A stretch of DNA of 64,000 bases from Gavia stellata. Lineage: Eukaryota > Chordata > Aves > Gaviiformes > Gaviidae. The position numbers and the translations under genes are program-made. This document shows positions 11,201-26,200 of the stretch, piece by piece; position 1 is the stretch's first letter; each line of letters begins with the position of its first letter. The stretch lies in NCBI RefSeq assembly GCF_030936135.1, contig NC_082613.1, positions 7,812,001 to 7,876,000 on the forward strand. The letters run 5' to 3'. The notes below the pieces were generated by a model, which saw only the letters and a list, made by a program, of their open reading frames with translations, was not told where the DNA came from and made no database searches.

Positions 11201-14200
11201 CAAATTGAGCATCAAAAACAGATGCCTACCTAGTATGTAGCTTAGGCTGCTGCCAGGAATAAAAAGAGCAAACTAAGCTTCAGAGAAAATCAGGTTATAG
11301 TGGAGGAGGGGGGAAGGCAATCTGGAAGTGCTGGACAGAATTGCTTTTGGTCCCACTTGAGGGAGTTTGGCTGCCATCTGTCATGTGCACCAGGCTGAAG
11401 CCTAGTTATATTCCCACTGATTAGCAAAAGCAAATCAGCTGACAAAAGCTCAGGCAGCCTTTTCGGTTATGTTGGAGTGGTGACTCTGAACTTCCTTCAT
11501 GTCACTCGCATCCTCAGGATTCCTGCCCACATCTGCCGTTCCCTCTGGTCGGGTGCTGCACCTTAGTCCCAAACACATGTGGAATAGGTGCTTGGCTACG
11601 GGCACCCCACACAGATGCTTTCTGAGCTCTGCTGCCTGCCCATGGCGTTCTGGGTACATTAGGTCCCCTGCTGAACAGAAATAATTCCACGCCTGTATGG
11701 TCAGTTTTGCAGCTCACATGGTCAGCTTAAAGCCTGTGCTCGCCTTCAGGCTTTGTCCATTATAATATTTTATTTGCTGGCTCTGTCTATTAATACATAA
11801 GCATTTGGGTTTTGAAATTCCGTGCTAATTCTGAAGATTTGGTCCCATTCTGTGTCAGCAAACATAGTGCTGTTCTTCATCCTCAGCCTGTGGAAGTGCT
11901 TAAAATGCTAAAGTCAAGGATACAAAAGAAAGGTGGAGAAAGTCTGTCAGCAATTACTTCTGAGCAGGGAAATGGTATCGATACAGCATTGCACTATTAC
12001 TCTTCTCTGTACAGTTTTTCTTATAAGTCAAGGAAAAAAAGTCAGTCTAATCTGGTGAAATTCAGGAAAAATATCCTTATTTTGAGTGTGCTCTTACAGA
12101 AGAGGGACTTTGTACAGCTATAGTATTGCCTTTTTAATATAGCCTGATGAAATGAAGGGAAAAGAAAGACAAATCTTCTGTAGTGTGACTGTCTTTTGTT
12201 AAATACTTGAAAGGAAAATGCCTGTGTAGTAGTATGAAATGCAATCTCGCAGCACTGCTGTAAATTTTATATTGATTTTAGTTTCAGAGCAGTTATTAAT
12301 CTCATTCAGAGCGAGCAGCTTTGATCTACTTGCAGACCTGGCCTATAATTTGGGAGGTTTTGCTTCTATTCTTAATTCTGCCTCTGGATTGTGGAATAAT
12401 TTTGGAAAGAATGGCACTTCTGTGTCTCTCTAAAAACAAAAATATCATGCACTTTTCATCAGAATACTGCAATTTCAAAGCCTTTCTCCTTCACAGTTTG
12501 CTGTGAATGTGGCATGAGTCAAGCTCTTCTGTTCAGCCCACCACAGTAGTGTCTCCTTTCTGCTGGTGGGATCTGCTTTGCCTGGTGTCTGAGCAGACTT
12601 TCCCTGAAACAGTTTGAACTGTTTTGACATAGAGACATGCTGCAGAGCTCATGCCAGTGATATTTTCCAGGTCTTTCATTCCTTCCATGATAATTAGAGA
12701 TAAAAGGAGCCTGATAGGTTCATGAGCTACTTTTTTGTTTGGTTGGTTTTCTTAATGATGAGCTTATATTCCTATTTTTATATTAAAGACAGTTTTCCTG
12801 TGTTTCATTTTTTATCTGTTACATAAAGCAGAAGTTCAGCATGTATTACAATTATTTTCCAATGGATATTGTTTCTGCTTTCTTTAACTGGGGAAGGGTT
12901 TGCTTTTTGCTTCCTTCCCAAGTTTCCAACTATAATTAGAAGTCAGTGCTTCTGTTCTTTTTCATAAAGTACTGCAGGAGGCTTAGGAAACTGTAAGTGA
13001 TACTTAGTGGCCCTGACTGAACAGCTGAATAGGTGCTTGAGTAGCTAGTTATTTGTACCTTTTCTTTGCATGTCAGTATACTGAAATAGGTGCTCATGAA
13101 ATATTGCAGAAGAATATTACTGGTAAAGGATTCTTGCCAGCATGAGTTATTCTTACATGAATAGTAACAGAGAGAATCCAGGGAAAGAAATTTTCTCTAA
13201 TAGACTGCACACAAAGAAGTTAAAATCTATTTACCTGGACAGAACAGGTTGTACTGAGGTGCTCTGGTCCCTCTGCATGCTTGCATATGCCCAAAACACA
13301 ATAAGAAAGCAAATGTCAGATTAAAAATGTGAAAAGTAGAGAAGTTAGGAGCCAGCTCCCTGGCAGCTGGTAAAATGCTGGCTGCAGTTGTGAATCCTGC
13401 CACCACAGCCCCTTACTTTGTCGGCTGTTGCCTCCACTGCTGGGAAGGATTTCAGTAAAGTTGATGAGATTCACGCTGGCACGCCGGCATGCTCTGGCAC
13501 TTCTCATCTCTCAGGTTTATGGGAGCTCAGGACCAACCCTGAACTGTGAAACAAGGGTCCGGGGGGACTCTCAGTCACCGAGTCAAGGCCGTGGGGAAGG
13601 GGATGTCGCAGTGGGATGCTGGGGCTCTGTTCTCCTGCATTTGCCCAGGGTCACTGGGCACTGCCGCAGGAGGACAGTATCGAATGGATACAGGCACATT
13701 ATCCAGTGCCTGCTGATGCTTGTGTGTTTCTATGCAAAATCATTGGGGGTGTGTGGAAAGCTGGGGTAATTTTGCTGTGAAAAGCTAAGGGGTAGTTTTG
13801 AAAGCTATGATCTAAGAATGTCCTGCTTTCCTTCTCTGAAAAAGGAATTTAAACAATGAAACTGAACACTGAAGATCTGTACTGTGGAAGACAGGCGTTT
13901 TAGTTGGGTTTTGTTGGTATCTGGGGTTTTATTTCTGTTAAAGTAAAACGTGATGGGCATAATATTGACTTGACTATTACAATTATCATTTGAAATAATT
14001 TCAATTTTACATTGAAACTGACAATTTTAAAATTCTAATTTAGCAAGTCAGTTTGAGACTGTCAGTTTTGCACAGTTATAATTAAGTAGATCTAAATTCA
14101 TCCTTGAAATCTCTGGCAATGATTGACAGGGAAATCAGATATATATTCCAGTCAAAGTAGAGAAGAGAAGCTCAAGCTGAGGGTCATCTGTAAGGTTTAC

Positions 14201-17200
14201 CTCTTGACAAGTCTCCTCTTGTTTACTGGGGTTTCACACCACAATCTGTGATTCGTCTCTCATCCACAAAACAGATGCAAGAAAGATTTTCTTCTTTTGT
14301 CTCCTGTAAAGCAGGAGCCTATTCCTCCTGTCCACATACACAGTATTGGGGATTTTCACCTCAGCTGTATTATCAAAGTGCCATTGTAATATAAAAACAT
14401 AAAATACACTTTTAAGATTAAAGATTTCTTCACATCTAAAGTGTGATGGCCATGTGTGTACACAAGGGGAATTATTTGTGAGAATTTGGGGGGGAAGGAA
14501 ATGTGGTTAAGAGACATATTTTTTGTGGATAAAAAGAGTCGGAAACATAAGGATAAGAAGCCTGGCTCAGATGTGATTTATAAGTATTCAAATCAGGCTG
14601 AAACTAACCTGCAGACAACAGAAGTGCAAGTAGAAACTGCACTGTGGAGAGTAGGCAGCAAGGCAAGGAACAGCGTTGGAAAAACGAATTAAATAAGTTA
14701 TGACTGCAAAGCCCTGTGGGGAGTTTGGCAAGCCAGGAAACACCACCAGTCCTTGCAGTTTCCATTTTTTTTTCCTATTTAGCTTTGACAGGGGGAAGTG
14801 TGGTATATTAATATATAACTTTGTCTCGAGTTTTATTGATTATTTTTTTGCATACCATTTCTTTGATTTTAATTGGAAAGTAAAATATCCTCAGCATGTC
14901 CACTGGGCTAAGTACTCAAAAACCTGGGCTGTTATCTGAGTTCTGCAGCTGAGAGGGGGTTGTGGAGAACATAAAATTTGCACTGACTTCAATGAGAAAT
15001 AACAGGGAAGAAAATCAGAAGGGCAGGTCTGATAGATGAGTGGCGGCTCTTACTTAGCACAGGACAACAGCGTCTCTAAACAAGTTGCACTCTGTGTGGT
15101 CCTCCCTGAGGCTCCACATTTCAGAATTAGTTTATTAAAGAGCGAGGTCACCATGATTAATTGTACAACCAGTATAACTTCTTTGCTGTGCTGGATAATT
15201 ACTGTTTTATGCCTCTGTTTGTAGTGGATGCAAAGGCAAGTGTTGCACGGGATAATGTGGCCGTTTCTTCCCCGAAGACAATGGAGCAGAGCCCCGTTCC
15301 CGATGCAGGCGGGCAGAGTCTCGGGAGCGCTGCCAGGAGAGCCCTGCCATCTGCTAAATCCCGCTCTGTCTTCGCGTTTTCATGGTCTGTACCAGGGCGT
15401 ACTGAAGATCCAGCTACGGATTCATCAGTTGGATCGGCGAAACTTGATGTCAGCTCAGAGGCGCCCGGAGTGAACAAAGCACCAAGTGACAGCGTGGAGG
15501 TTCCCGCAGCAGCTGCGCGGGAGGAAGGCACACATAAAAACCTGACCCGGGCCCCACCGGCAGCATCGCTTCGTGACATCGATCTCACAGCTTCAGTGAC
15601 ACCTGAGGGAGAGGATGCGGCCGCCTCAAAGCCAAAACAAGTAACCTTCTTTGACAGGATCTTCAAACTGGAGAAGGGAAAGGAAAGGAGTAAAACGCAA
15701 ATTGATACCCAGGAGGAAAGGCAGACTTCAGACCTTCCTGACGGGCACATCACAGCGAAAGAGGCTGCTGGATTACAGAGCACATCAAACAGTGTCCCAC
15801 AGGGGAAGGCAAGTGCTTGAGTAGGAATATCCATTTCACTCTTAATGAAACCTCTCAGGAATATTAATAGCGCATGACAACTTGATGTCGTGATGGCTGT
15901 GTGAATGAAGCGGTGTTGCTCTTAAAATTATTGCAGGTAACCCCTCACAGGGGTGGCTGCATAGAAGTATGGGAGGAGAACTTATGGCGGAGTGGTAATA
16001 GCTCTGATGTCTGCCTCATGACTAAATGCTGGCGTCTGCCCTCGAGTTTAAATTCGTTTGTATTTCTCTGAAAGGTTTGGGCAAGATAGCTGTGTTCATG
16101 CTCCTATTGCCAGGATGATAAACAGCAGCCAGCTACAAATGAAAGCAGAAATACCTGAAAGTAAAATTGCTTCTTATGCTTTAGGAGCTTGGAGTTTGAC
16201 AGTGGATGGTTTTAAAGAAGTTCTTTAGCATGTTTTGTGCCATTCTTGAAATAGTCACTCTTCTTGAGCAATAGCTGCTTGTTGCATACCCTACATACCA
16301 GAATAAGGAATATTATGCAGTAGCAATTTTTGTGACTTTTTTTAGTCAAAGAAACGTGGTCCCTTAGAATTGGTTTTACAGGATGAGAATGTGATATAAG
16401 AAATTAAGTAACTTATCTGAGAGAGCACACTAATCAAAGGAGCTGAAAACAGACATGAGTTTAGATTTTACACTTCCTGCAACATTTGATATCAGCAAAT
16501 ATACTATAGGATTAGTTTTCAGGTAATTAACTACTGAAAAAGTCCATCCCCTGGATATGGGGATAAGTGGCATAACTCTTATTAGTTCCGCTGGAGGGGT
16601 GCCAGTATACACTAATTGGTGATCTAGGTCAAATCCTGTCCAACATCAGGAACAGGAGGGAGGAACTAGCTCCATGGCCCCCTCAGCAGAATCTGTGTAA
16701 ATGGCATTTTAATAGTAACTGCTTTTATTGGCCTAGTTCAGGCTTACAAAAAAGACTGCTTGTATGATTGCTAATGCTCTGAATAGTGTTGAACATAGTT
16801 CACAAGATGCTCACTGCTTGCACTGACGACATTGCAGGTTGTCCCCAAAAGTCTCTTCAATTTCTATTTTTCTACCTTGTCTTCTCTGTCTTATGTCTCC
16901 TCAGATTTGAAGATCACATTTCTTGTATAAACTTATAAAATGTAATATTTTTCTGAAGATTAATTTGTAAGACTAAACAGTTGTGGTTTTGACCATTGCC
17001 CTTCAAAAGCAGCACCTAGCTCTAGTATTTCAGACAGCTATATATGCATATATAAAGAATTCGTAGTCTCAACCTAGCAGAATATCAAGTTATTCACTAC
17101 ATAAACAGAACAGGGTGAATAATTCAGAATGAATAATCTATTCAGTGCATACTGGCACTTCTGCTCGTAGTCTTATAAAGACTGAAACTTTTCAACACTG

Positions 17201-20200
17201 TAAATTCCTGCAGATATTTTTTACTAATACACACAAAGAATAAGTTTTGCCTGTGGCTCGCAGAATAGTTACTTTTACAATCAAATGCAAAAGTCCTAAT
17301 TCCCTATTTTGCTGTGATTGTAAACTACAGAGTAAGAAAGGTCACAGTTCATGCTGTTGAAGTAGTACAGTGTGAAACTCTCTGTAATGAAATAACAATA
17401 TGAAGTAGCTTTAACCAGAAGTCAGAGGTAAAGACTTGCTGGGAGCAAATATTCATGTTCGGAAAGCTCAAGTAAGCAAGTGTTTGTAGATAATCTAAAT
17501 CTTATTCTGCCAGTTCAAACAGATACTAAAACCACTGTTCCTTCCGATCAAACTTTTTATATCAATAATGCCTAGCTTTCCTAGTAATTTTTAATTCTGT
17601 TTCAGTCTTCAGCTTATACCTATCCACGTCCTGAACCTTGCTAATGGGAATAATCTGGAAATCCCAGGCACCTATCAGCTGGAGGTTATGTTTGGTATGT
17701 GTGTGTTTGCAGGATCCTAGCCCACACAACAGCTTTTTGGTCCCTGGGGACCTGCTTGAGGACAGGTCTCCTGTTTAACAAAAGTGCTTCGACATTTTTT
17801 ACACATGTGCTTAAAGCTGTACCACTGAAAATCTTTGAGGACCCACAAAATAGGGGTTCAAGTTGCTCAGTGTAAATGTGTGGCAGAACTGTATCACAGG
17901 GGAGAGTGAAATTTTAACCTTATCCTTGAATTCCTGGGCTATAGTTTTCCTTTCTTCAAACATGAAAAAGAGTATATGTTGGGGGCAGAGAGGAGTTAAG
18001 GACCTTTTCTGGGAAAAATAGATCAACTAAACACTTCTGATATGTTGCCAAACTTTAACTCCATTTCTAAAACAAAGGCTATGGCTCTGCCTTGCAGCAC
18101 AGTTGCCTTCTGTTCCCTCTAAAGTTGCTGGTTCTCATGTAGGATGGGAGAATGACCAAGTCTAATTTAATTGCTGTTACTGTAGTAACTACAAACTGTT
18201 ACCAAATAGTTGTACTAAAAATCCAGATATTGCTGCCAACAGTTTCTTTTCTTTTTTTGGATTATGACTTTTAGTATCTGTAAAAGCTAAAAGCAAAGCA
18301 AAATTTCCCTGAATTGAGTGCCAACACAAAACAAACAGCATTGCTGGTAAGTAAGAGAGAGGCTCCACAGTTGTAGCTTAAGAGCTGCACAAACATTCTG
18401 TGTTTGGTGAACCACTCTTTTATTTTTGTGGTCTACAAAACTACATTCAGAACACAGCATAATTAAAACAAGGACAGAATTCATGAATTCATGAAGCATT
18501 TACTATGTAAGCCAAAGAAAAGATAAATTATATGCCTGAAATGTTTCACTGAGCCATGATTCATGCAAACAAAAGTGCTGGCAGGAATACATTCTTTTGA
18601 TATGTTTTTCTGATGACTGAACGGGAACTACAGTATAAGTGTTTAAGGTGTTTATTACCCCCAAATTTGGCTCCTCAGAAATGAATTGAAGGTTTACATA
18701 GTATCTGTTAACTTCTACTACTCACTTTCTCCTGGTATTTCTAGAGTTTTCTTTCATTATTTGCCTCTGGGGCTTTGCGCAGCATATTATGCAGTGAGCT
18801 GCTACAGAGGTTTTTCTGGTTATTTGAGTATGGCTCTGAAAATGTGGTGTTGCAGGACTCCACATTATCTCTCCCTGATTTATATGCTGACGGCCTGAGT
18901 CTGCGCTCCTTCCTGCAGCAGTATTCCCATGAAAGCACAAGATGGATCACAGCATCTATCGAAGTTCAGAGTTGTGTATCTCAGTAGCTAATGGCAGCCT
19001 TGGCTTGGGAATCTTGGAGTAGGGTTCCTCGTGCAGTAGTGGGTCATTAACGGGGCCCATTTGTGCTCTGCAAGTCGGAGTTGAGGCATTTTTGGATGGT
19101 GCTGTGCCTCCAGCTCTGCACAGTCTGCAACAGCTTTCACTTCTGCAGGGCAAAGTGTGGCTTTAGCAGGGAGATACCCTGGAATGGTCACTGCTGTGGG
19201 GTGGCACCCGTCACCTCTGCACTTCTCCCAGGGCATTGTTGCTGCTGCTGCTAACAGCGGTTCACTCCAGTGCTTGGCAAAAAGATCTCTTCCTCCTAAA
19301 CAGATTGCAGCCTGACACCAGAGCTTGAGCTTGTGTGTGTTAAAAAAAGTTTGCTTATTTTTGTTTGATAACATCAAGTAGTAAAGAGTTTGATAACATC
19401 AAGTACCTCAGTTATGTTGCTAAGCCAAACTAGCTTCATATCTTCTGCCTCCTGCTCCTTTGGTCTCTTGCCTCACACCTTTGTTGCCCCGTTAATATCT
19501 GAAATAGAGCCAGCATTTTTCATATGACCAGAGCCCTATAGATGGCATCCTTGGAAGCAGGGCTGCCGAAGCTGGCGTGGCCACACATGTTCTGCATGGG
19601 ACATATTGTTCTTGGAGCCACTCTGGCCTGTAGCTGGCAGCTGGACAAAGTGATGTGTTAGACCCTTAAGAAACTTCTAAATAGCCTTTTGAAGCACTCT
19701 GAACTACTGTGCTGTGTTTCTTCCTGGGTAAACTTGGAAAACAGTGGGTGGAGAATTAGACAGAAGTCTGTTCTTGCAAGTAAAATGGTGTGTATTTAAC
19801 TCCTTAAATGCTGCATGGAGACTGGCCACTCCATACTCATCTTTCCTGAAGCCAAATTAGCCCTCTGAAGTTTTAAAACATTTATGCATCTTTAGTCTAC
19901 TCCTTCCTTTAGTGACCTACAGAAATGTATTTCCTCTGCAAATCCTATACAAATACTGCGGGTTTTTTAATTGCACAGTACAGGGAAAGGTTCTCAAGAG
20001 TACCATTTAACTTTTCCCAGTAGAAGTGGCACTGAACAACTATGTCTAATTGGCAGGTTAGGAAAAACCCTTGGTGACACTTAGACCTCCAGGCAGTCTT
20101 TGAGAGCAGTGATTCAAAGATGCTCTTTGCTGGAGACACCTGGACAGGCTCATCAGTTCTATTTCTTGTCCTGATTTTTCCTCTGGAGTCATCTGGGCAT

Positions 20201-23200
20201 CTAGTATCCTAACAACTGCTTCTCTAGTCACTGTTTCCCAAGTGACCAGATGTCACTGCTGTCTAAATGGTTGAGGATGATAACTTCTGCTGAAGAATTA
20301 TGGCACTGCTATGATTGTCTGTTCAATAATGTCTCAAATCCCCTACCAAAGTTGAGGCCACCATTGTGCTAGGCACAATTTAATTTAATAATAGATAGAT
20401 CCAGCCCTGCACTTACAATGCAGACAGACAAACAAAAGAGAGGAGGATTATTGGTAACACTTGGACATTACTACCCAGATGTAGTACTCTTGATATTAAA
20501 AAAAGGAAATGCTGAATGGGACATAAGGACTTGTCTCAAGCTGCTCTCTCCTGCACAACATTTGTGTTGGCTTTACCTGTGCAGGCTCAAGGCAAAAGTG
20601 ACCAGAACGGCAGGCAAATTCAGCATAAAAGGGTGCCAAGCTCTTCAAAACTGGTCCAAGAAGAGTTTTTTTTAAAACCATACCCTTTTTTAGGTGTCTA
20701 AACAGAAATTGAGAAACTTAATATTATGTACTTGTGAGTGCTTGAGCACTGGAAAACTATTTTTGGGCTCTGGAAACTGTAATTCCAGGAAGAGAGGAGG
20801 CAGCTCCATCTGGCTCAGAAGAATTACTTTGGGTGGTTGCTTTTTTCCTTCTTTTACTCTGTACCATGTTTGTGTTTGCTAGATAAAAATTATTTCTGGA
20901 ATCATAGAATACAGAGTATCGGAAGCAATCTTTGTATGGTACAATCAGACACTGAGCCGTCAAAGGCCAAAATCTCAGCACTTGTTCCTATTCACAAGTT
21001 CAGCCTTGAAAAGAGAAAAGCAGTGTTGTTTGCGATGCCGTGTGCAACTTTACTTGTGTTTGTTATACTTGGTAGCTGAGAACAATGTTCCTCCAACCAA
21101 CGGCAAATGCTGAATATATTAGAAAAGAGGGGGAAGAGATGTATAAATGCTCGATTGTTCTGAATGCGTAGGCTGGAGAAATATGGTTGGAATTAGGGTT
21201 GTGACTCTCAGAGCAACATAATGCAAGTCACAAATGTTACTTTTGCATTCCACGGGAAATTAAGCAAGCTGACTGAGGAAACTCTGCCCCCTTTTTTTAG
21301 GAGATAGATGACTGCAACCAAAAAGACCTACAGCAGGACTCGGCAGGTGTCAACGGTCTCACTGCTGAGCAACCTGAAAAGGCAGAGGTAAAACAAGACA
21401 ACCCCCAACCAGCTGCTGCGGTAGATAACTCCGTCATGAGTTTCCTTAAAACACTGGTAAGCTTTTGCCTTTCCTTTTCATCTCTAGGCTATGCTTTAAA
21501 TTACTTATGAAATTCCTATGTGGACATGTTGAACTAAACGCAACATGTTTGCTGTCATGGGCACTGAGAAGTAATGAAGCCAAAGAGATGCCTTAGAGAA
21601 TGGCTTGAGAGTGATAGAGAGATGTGTAGGTACAGTGCCATTATTTTCAAATGATGATGACCTACTCTGGAAACTTTCTCTTCTGCATAGATACTGTCTT
21701 AAGGATTTTCTGTACTATGAAACTTTATTTTGTGTTATCTCTGAAAGTTCATTTTTATTGATTAATTGGATGTATAAACCTGAATAATATATCTTTGGTC
21801 CAGATATTTTTCATTTTAGCTGTTGACTTCAAGTTGTTCTTGAGAAACATTTGTATTACAAATTTTCCCACATGGGGGAAAGCAATATTTGTACTTCTTT
21901 TGCCTTTGTGCTAAAAGAACCTGCTAGTTTCAAACACATGATCTTTCAGATCTTTTGAAAGACTGAGTTGGGTGTGACTGATTTTTTTTTTTCTCAAATA
22001 CATTTAAGGTTTCCCCAAGCAAAGCTGAAGCCAAGAGTGATTCTGAAGACAAGGTAGGCAATTTCCTCATTCTGTCACTGACCACTAGATGTTTTTGACA
22101 CAGGTATTTCCTCTTCATTGTGTTGCTTTTTCCCAATTGATGTTATCATTTGAAGTAATTTAAAATATTTTTCCTCTGAATGAATTTGAAAGGAAGATGA
22201 GCATGGCCGTTGCAGTTCTTCATAGTGTATGTTACAATCGATCTGAACTGTAGCGTTTTCTGTAAGGTTGATGACCTGGTAATGATTTTGGCTGCTATTC
22301 TGACTTGTCCTTGATCTAAAACTACAGGTCCCTGCAGTGAAACCCTCCCACGTCCACAGAAAACTCCATTTGCTCATAGAGCTGCGCAAAACTTCTGGTT
22401 TTTAATTTCCAGTTGTGTATACGTGTGTCTCCTTTGTCTCTCTTCACACCTGCTGGAGCTGCCACATCCTGGTGGGGAGGACACATGAGGTCCCACTGCC
22501 TGTGGCAGCTCTGTGGCCAGTTGGGCAGGGGGTGTGGGCAGGAGCCTGCTCCCACCCGCCTGCCCCGCAGTGCATCCACAGCTACTGCTGGGTCCCCCCT
22601 TGGGGTGCAGGAGGATGGACAAGGATCAGCCTCCCACCGAAATCAATAAAAAGCAGGAGATCCCAACATTTCCTCTCTGGGACTTTTCTGGCTGAAGCAC
22701 CCCTGTATGGATGGTGCTACAGTCAGGGCTGATGGGCTGTCCCTACGCAGCAGCCAACACCTCAGGAAGACGATGGAGCTGCTCTGAGCAAGACTGGGAC
22801 TTGCAGGGAGAGCTGTCCTTCCCTGACCACTCTTCCCTTTACATGCAGAGATGAGGATCAGGTTTTTAAGTGGGGTGAATTGAACACTCAAGCTGTTCTA
22901 ATACAATGCATGAGGCTGACTACAAGTGTATGCGATGTTCCCCCTGGGAACTGAAATCCGTATTGGCTGGACATTACAGAACCAGTCTGAGAAATGCCCT
23001 TCCATGTAACAGGCAGGTGTGGCCTCTTGCTTTCCTCTTTACAAACCATTTGTTCTTGGATTCCACTGGCAAGAGGAAACTTTTTAGTGTCCATGAACAG
23101 TGATGTCCTCTATATGTAAAATCAGAAAAGCTTCATTATTATAGCTTTCATTTGCTATTAGAGATACTGAAAGTATCAGATTGATCCAATGTATTTAACA

Positions 23201-26200
23201 AACTTGTAAAAAAAAAAAGTGGAAAAACCTAAACTGTAAAAATTAAGTTGAAAACACTCTTCTAAAATGGAAAAATGTAGGTGTTTAAAGAATTCTTCTT
23301 TCCCCTTTTTTCCCCTGTTCTGTTAGTGCCAAAACTTACAATAGTTTCAACAGAAGCAGAAGTGAGACAATTTGTAGTAAGCTGCCTTCTATCTTCTAGG
23401 CTTATAGGCATATCACTGACTGCATAACTGGTAACTTCCAGACTAAATGTCCTTACACAGTTATGACTATAATAACTAAAGTTTTTCTTGCAGTGCCTGT
23501 GATAAAATTTATTTAACACAAAAGAATAAAACCATAAAAAAGGAAATAGTCTTTCCATGCAACAGTTAAGTAGCCAAAAATCACTATAGGCATCAACATT
23601 CTTGTTTTCTATTCTATTTTTTATCCTTTTTGTCCCATTCTGGTTTTTATATAGCCTGGTACTAAAATGGTGAAGTCAGTCTTTCCAGAAAGCTTGGCAA
23701 GTATGTGGGGGATACACATCACTCCCCAATTACAGCTCAATAATTCTGGAAACTGTCAACCAGGGCTAAGATCTTCCAAGATATCCGGAAAAGGTAGTTA
23801 TCAAATTGCACTGTTTCAGTGAGACTTGTAGCTCTTTCAACAACCTCTGAAAAATCCAGTTGTTCAGTTCCGTTTGCATACCTGACTTTATAGAAGCACA
23901 TGGGTGCGCTTGATAACAGGTGACTGTTGGTGCAGGCGTACTGTAATTTGGAAACAAATATGCTGTTTGGGTTTGGTTTGCTATCACACCTGTGAGGGTA
24001 AACAAATCCAGATGACTAGCAGGATATGCAAACTCATTATATAGAGGTTAAATGGGAGTTGGTTTTTATGAAGTATTCCTTTATCTTCACTGTCTGCCTG
24101 ATACAAAGAATGACATTTTCACTATATTAAAGGAAAAATGTTAAAAAGGTGGTTCATTTATCAACTCTCATATAGAAAAGCTGCAGATTTTTCAGCTGAT
24201 ACATATAATGAAATAATGGTCATTTTTCCCCTGAGAAATAACTTCTGTCTTAATGGTAAAGATGTGCTCTTAAGTGAGGCTTTCCCCTTATGCAGCCTGA
24301 GCCTCTCCCAAGTGCCGTAGGGCTTTTATGTGGTTTGGCTGGCACAGGGACAGCTGTGCCTTTGAGTCCTGGTTGTGCTTTCATTTTGGCTGCTCATGCA
24401 TGCACCCCCTTTGCCGGGAGGAGCTGGGTTTTATCACACAAGGGCCGGTACGTTCCCAGTGTTGCTCAGCAGTGCTCTCCCATGGCTTAGGAGGACAGAC
24501 AAGCTTTCTCACAAGTCTGAGAAACAGCCACAGCCCACTCCAGTTTTGCAAAGCATGGCAGCATACTCCCTCCTGCTGAAATGCAGAGGTGTGCGGCATC
24601 AATGAAGCTGAACTTGGTGTTTTTTGAAGAACGTGCTGTCATCAGCGATGCCTCTGGCTTTAATCAGCTGGCGGGAGACATGTATGCTTTCAGCAGCCTG
24701 GGCGTGCCCTTAATGATTGTCATTTCATCCGTGTAAACACAGAAGTTTAATATGAGTTGAGTCATACTTCCTTGGATTAATTGATCCTTTGCAAGTTTAT
24801 GCCAACCAACATGGAATTCAGATCAGAGCTGCCCCAGACCACCTATGTGACCCTTCTGTAGCAAATCCTGACTTGTTCCTGTGTCACTGTATGTTTGGGA
24901 ATACTGAGAATGGTACAGAGTATTGCAGGGAAAAATGGCCAATTTTGATGTGACAGGCCACAGCCTCTTCATAGTACAAAGCACTTTGTCGGAAGCATGT
25001 AATTGCACTGAATGGATCAATCTTGAAACCAAGATCTCAACTTCATGTGCTCGTACATGTTAACATTCTGTACTCTGGACCTCTCCTCCGACCCTGTTAG
25101 TTGTGGTTCAACCACAGTACTTGATACTTCACATTGTAAATGCTGTAGGCTGATTGTTTCTTTGGAGTTTGGGTCTCTTCATGTTTCTATAGTTCCTGGA
25201 AATTTTTGTCAACTCATTTTAAAGCTTTTTACTGGTTGGAAGCTTTTATTTTTGCCTTGTTCAAGTGTAAAAGAAAACAGAGCGAAGCTTGCAAAGGGAC
25301 AAGCTAATTACCCAGAGGGTGAACACTTGAGTCGCTGGTCATTGAAACATAACTTTTAAAATTTGTATTTCTTCACTATATATTGGTCTGATTCTTAATT
25401 AAATGGGGAAATAAATTCCCTAAGGGAGATCAGAATGAAGTCCAGGATACTAGCAAGTAAAAAATACTGTATCTGCCTTTGTACTAGGTAATCAAAGACA
25501 TCTTACTGCTTTAAAACCTGACACTGAAGAGTAAAGAATCCTACCCCATATTATTTGTGATTAGTCATATGTTATGGGCATATGTATGGTGCAGTTACCA
25601 TAGAACAGACTCTTGTGTTAACTTGTTTGTATCTTGAAGCTTAGTTAAGCAACATTGGAAACTTGGTCTTTTTTTTATTAGTGAAAGGTGAAAATGGTGA
25701 GGAAGGAAGGGGAAAAATTTTATTGTTCATAACATGAAAACTAAGCTTTTTTCCTCCACTGATATATCCAGAGGGTTGTGGGGCTGTGTTGAAGATTGGT
25801 GGGGGACAAAAACAGCTACTTGAAGAGTAAAGTTTTGAGGAAGTACTTGAATTATGATTAAAAAAATGTATTTTTTCCAATGCTGTGAAAAGTTAAATGG
25901 AACATTTTAGCAAGTGTTACTCAAGTTTTTCCAGGACTTGTAGAGAAGTCTTGTATTTGAACAGGCCCACCTTTACCCTATGCAGGGTAATTTAGTCTGC
26001 GCTTAGCTGCAGGTAGTCTGCTACCACTCTTCAAAAATAGCCTGATACTGCTTTTTTCCCCGTATAGACCATCTATCAATGTTTCTTTATTTTATAGCCC
26101 TTTGTAGTGGATTTTTTAATGTGCTGCTAATGTTTTTTAGAGGTCTGGTCTCTAACATCAGTGGGCGATGATTCCCAAAACAAGTGCCTCCTGCAGATGT

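Larger units (their letters stand above)
5460..15224 (+). other. BCAS1: BCAS1 intron 2 (9.8 kb)
   Basis: Donor GTATGT, acceptor CTCTGTTTGTAG. AT-rich. It contains an A12/G12 purine run at 6212-6235, a chance-looking 205-codon ORF at 8087-8704 (+) and a 165-codon ORF at 6360-6857 (-), neither with a recognisable family, and a splice-bounded 35-nt segment at 8472-8506. No interspersed repeat was recognised. Conserved enhancers could be present but cannot be seen from one sequence. Confidence 0.85.

Noticed and set aside
15199..15834. 211-codon ORF on the minus strand across exon 3
   Set aside because: It is the antisense shadow of a GC-rich coding exon with clear BCAS1 similarity on the + strand; no similarity or splice logic on the minus strand.
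20895..20945. GAATCATAGAATA block resembling the microsatellite end of CR1
   Set aside because: The neighbouring diagnostic CR1 sequence (GGTTGGAAAAGACC on this orientation) is absent; match too short.
22413..22732. Cluster of overlapping ORFs in intron 5
   Set aside because: GC-rich local composition opens several frames; no similarity and no convincing exon borders.
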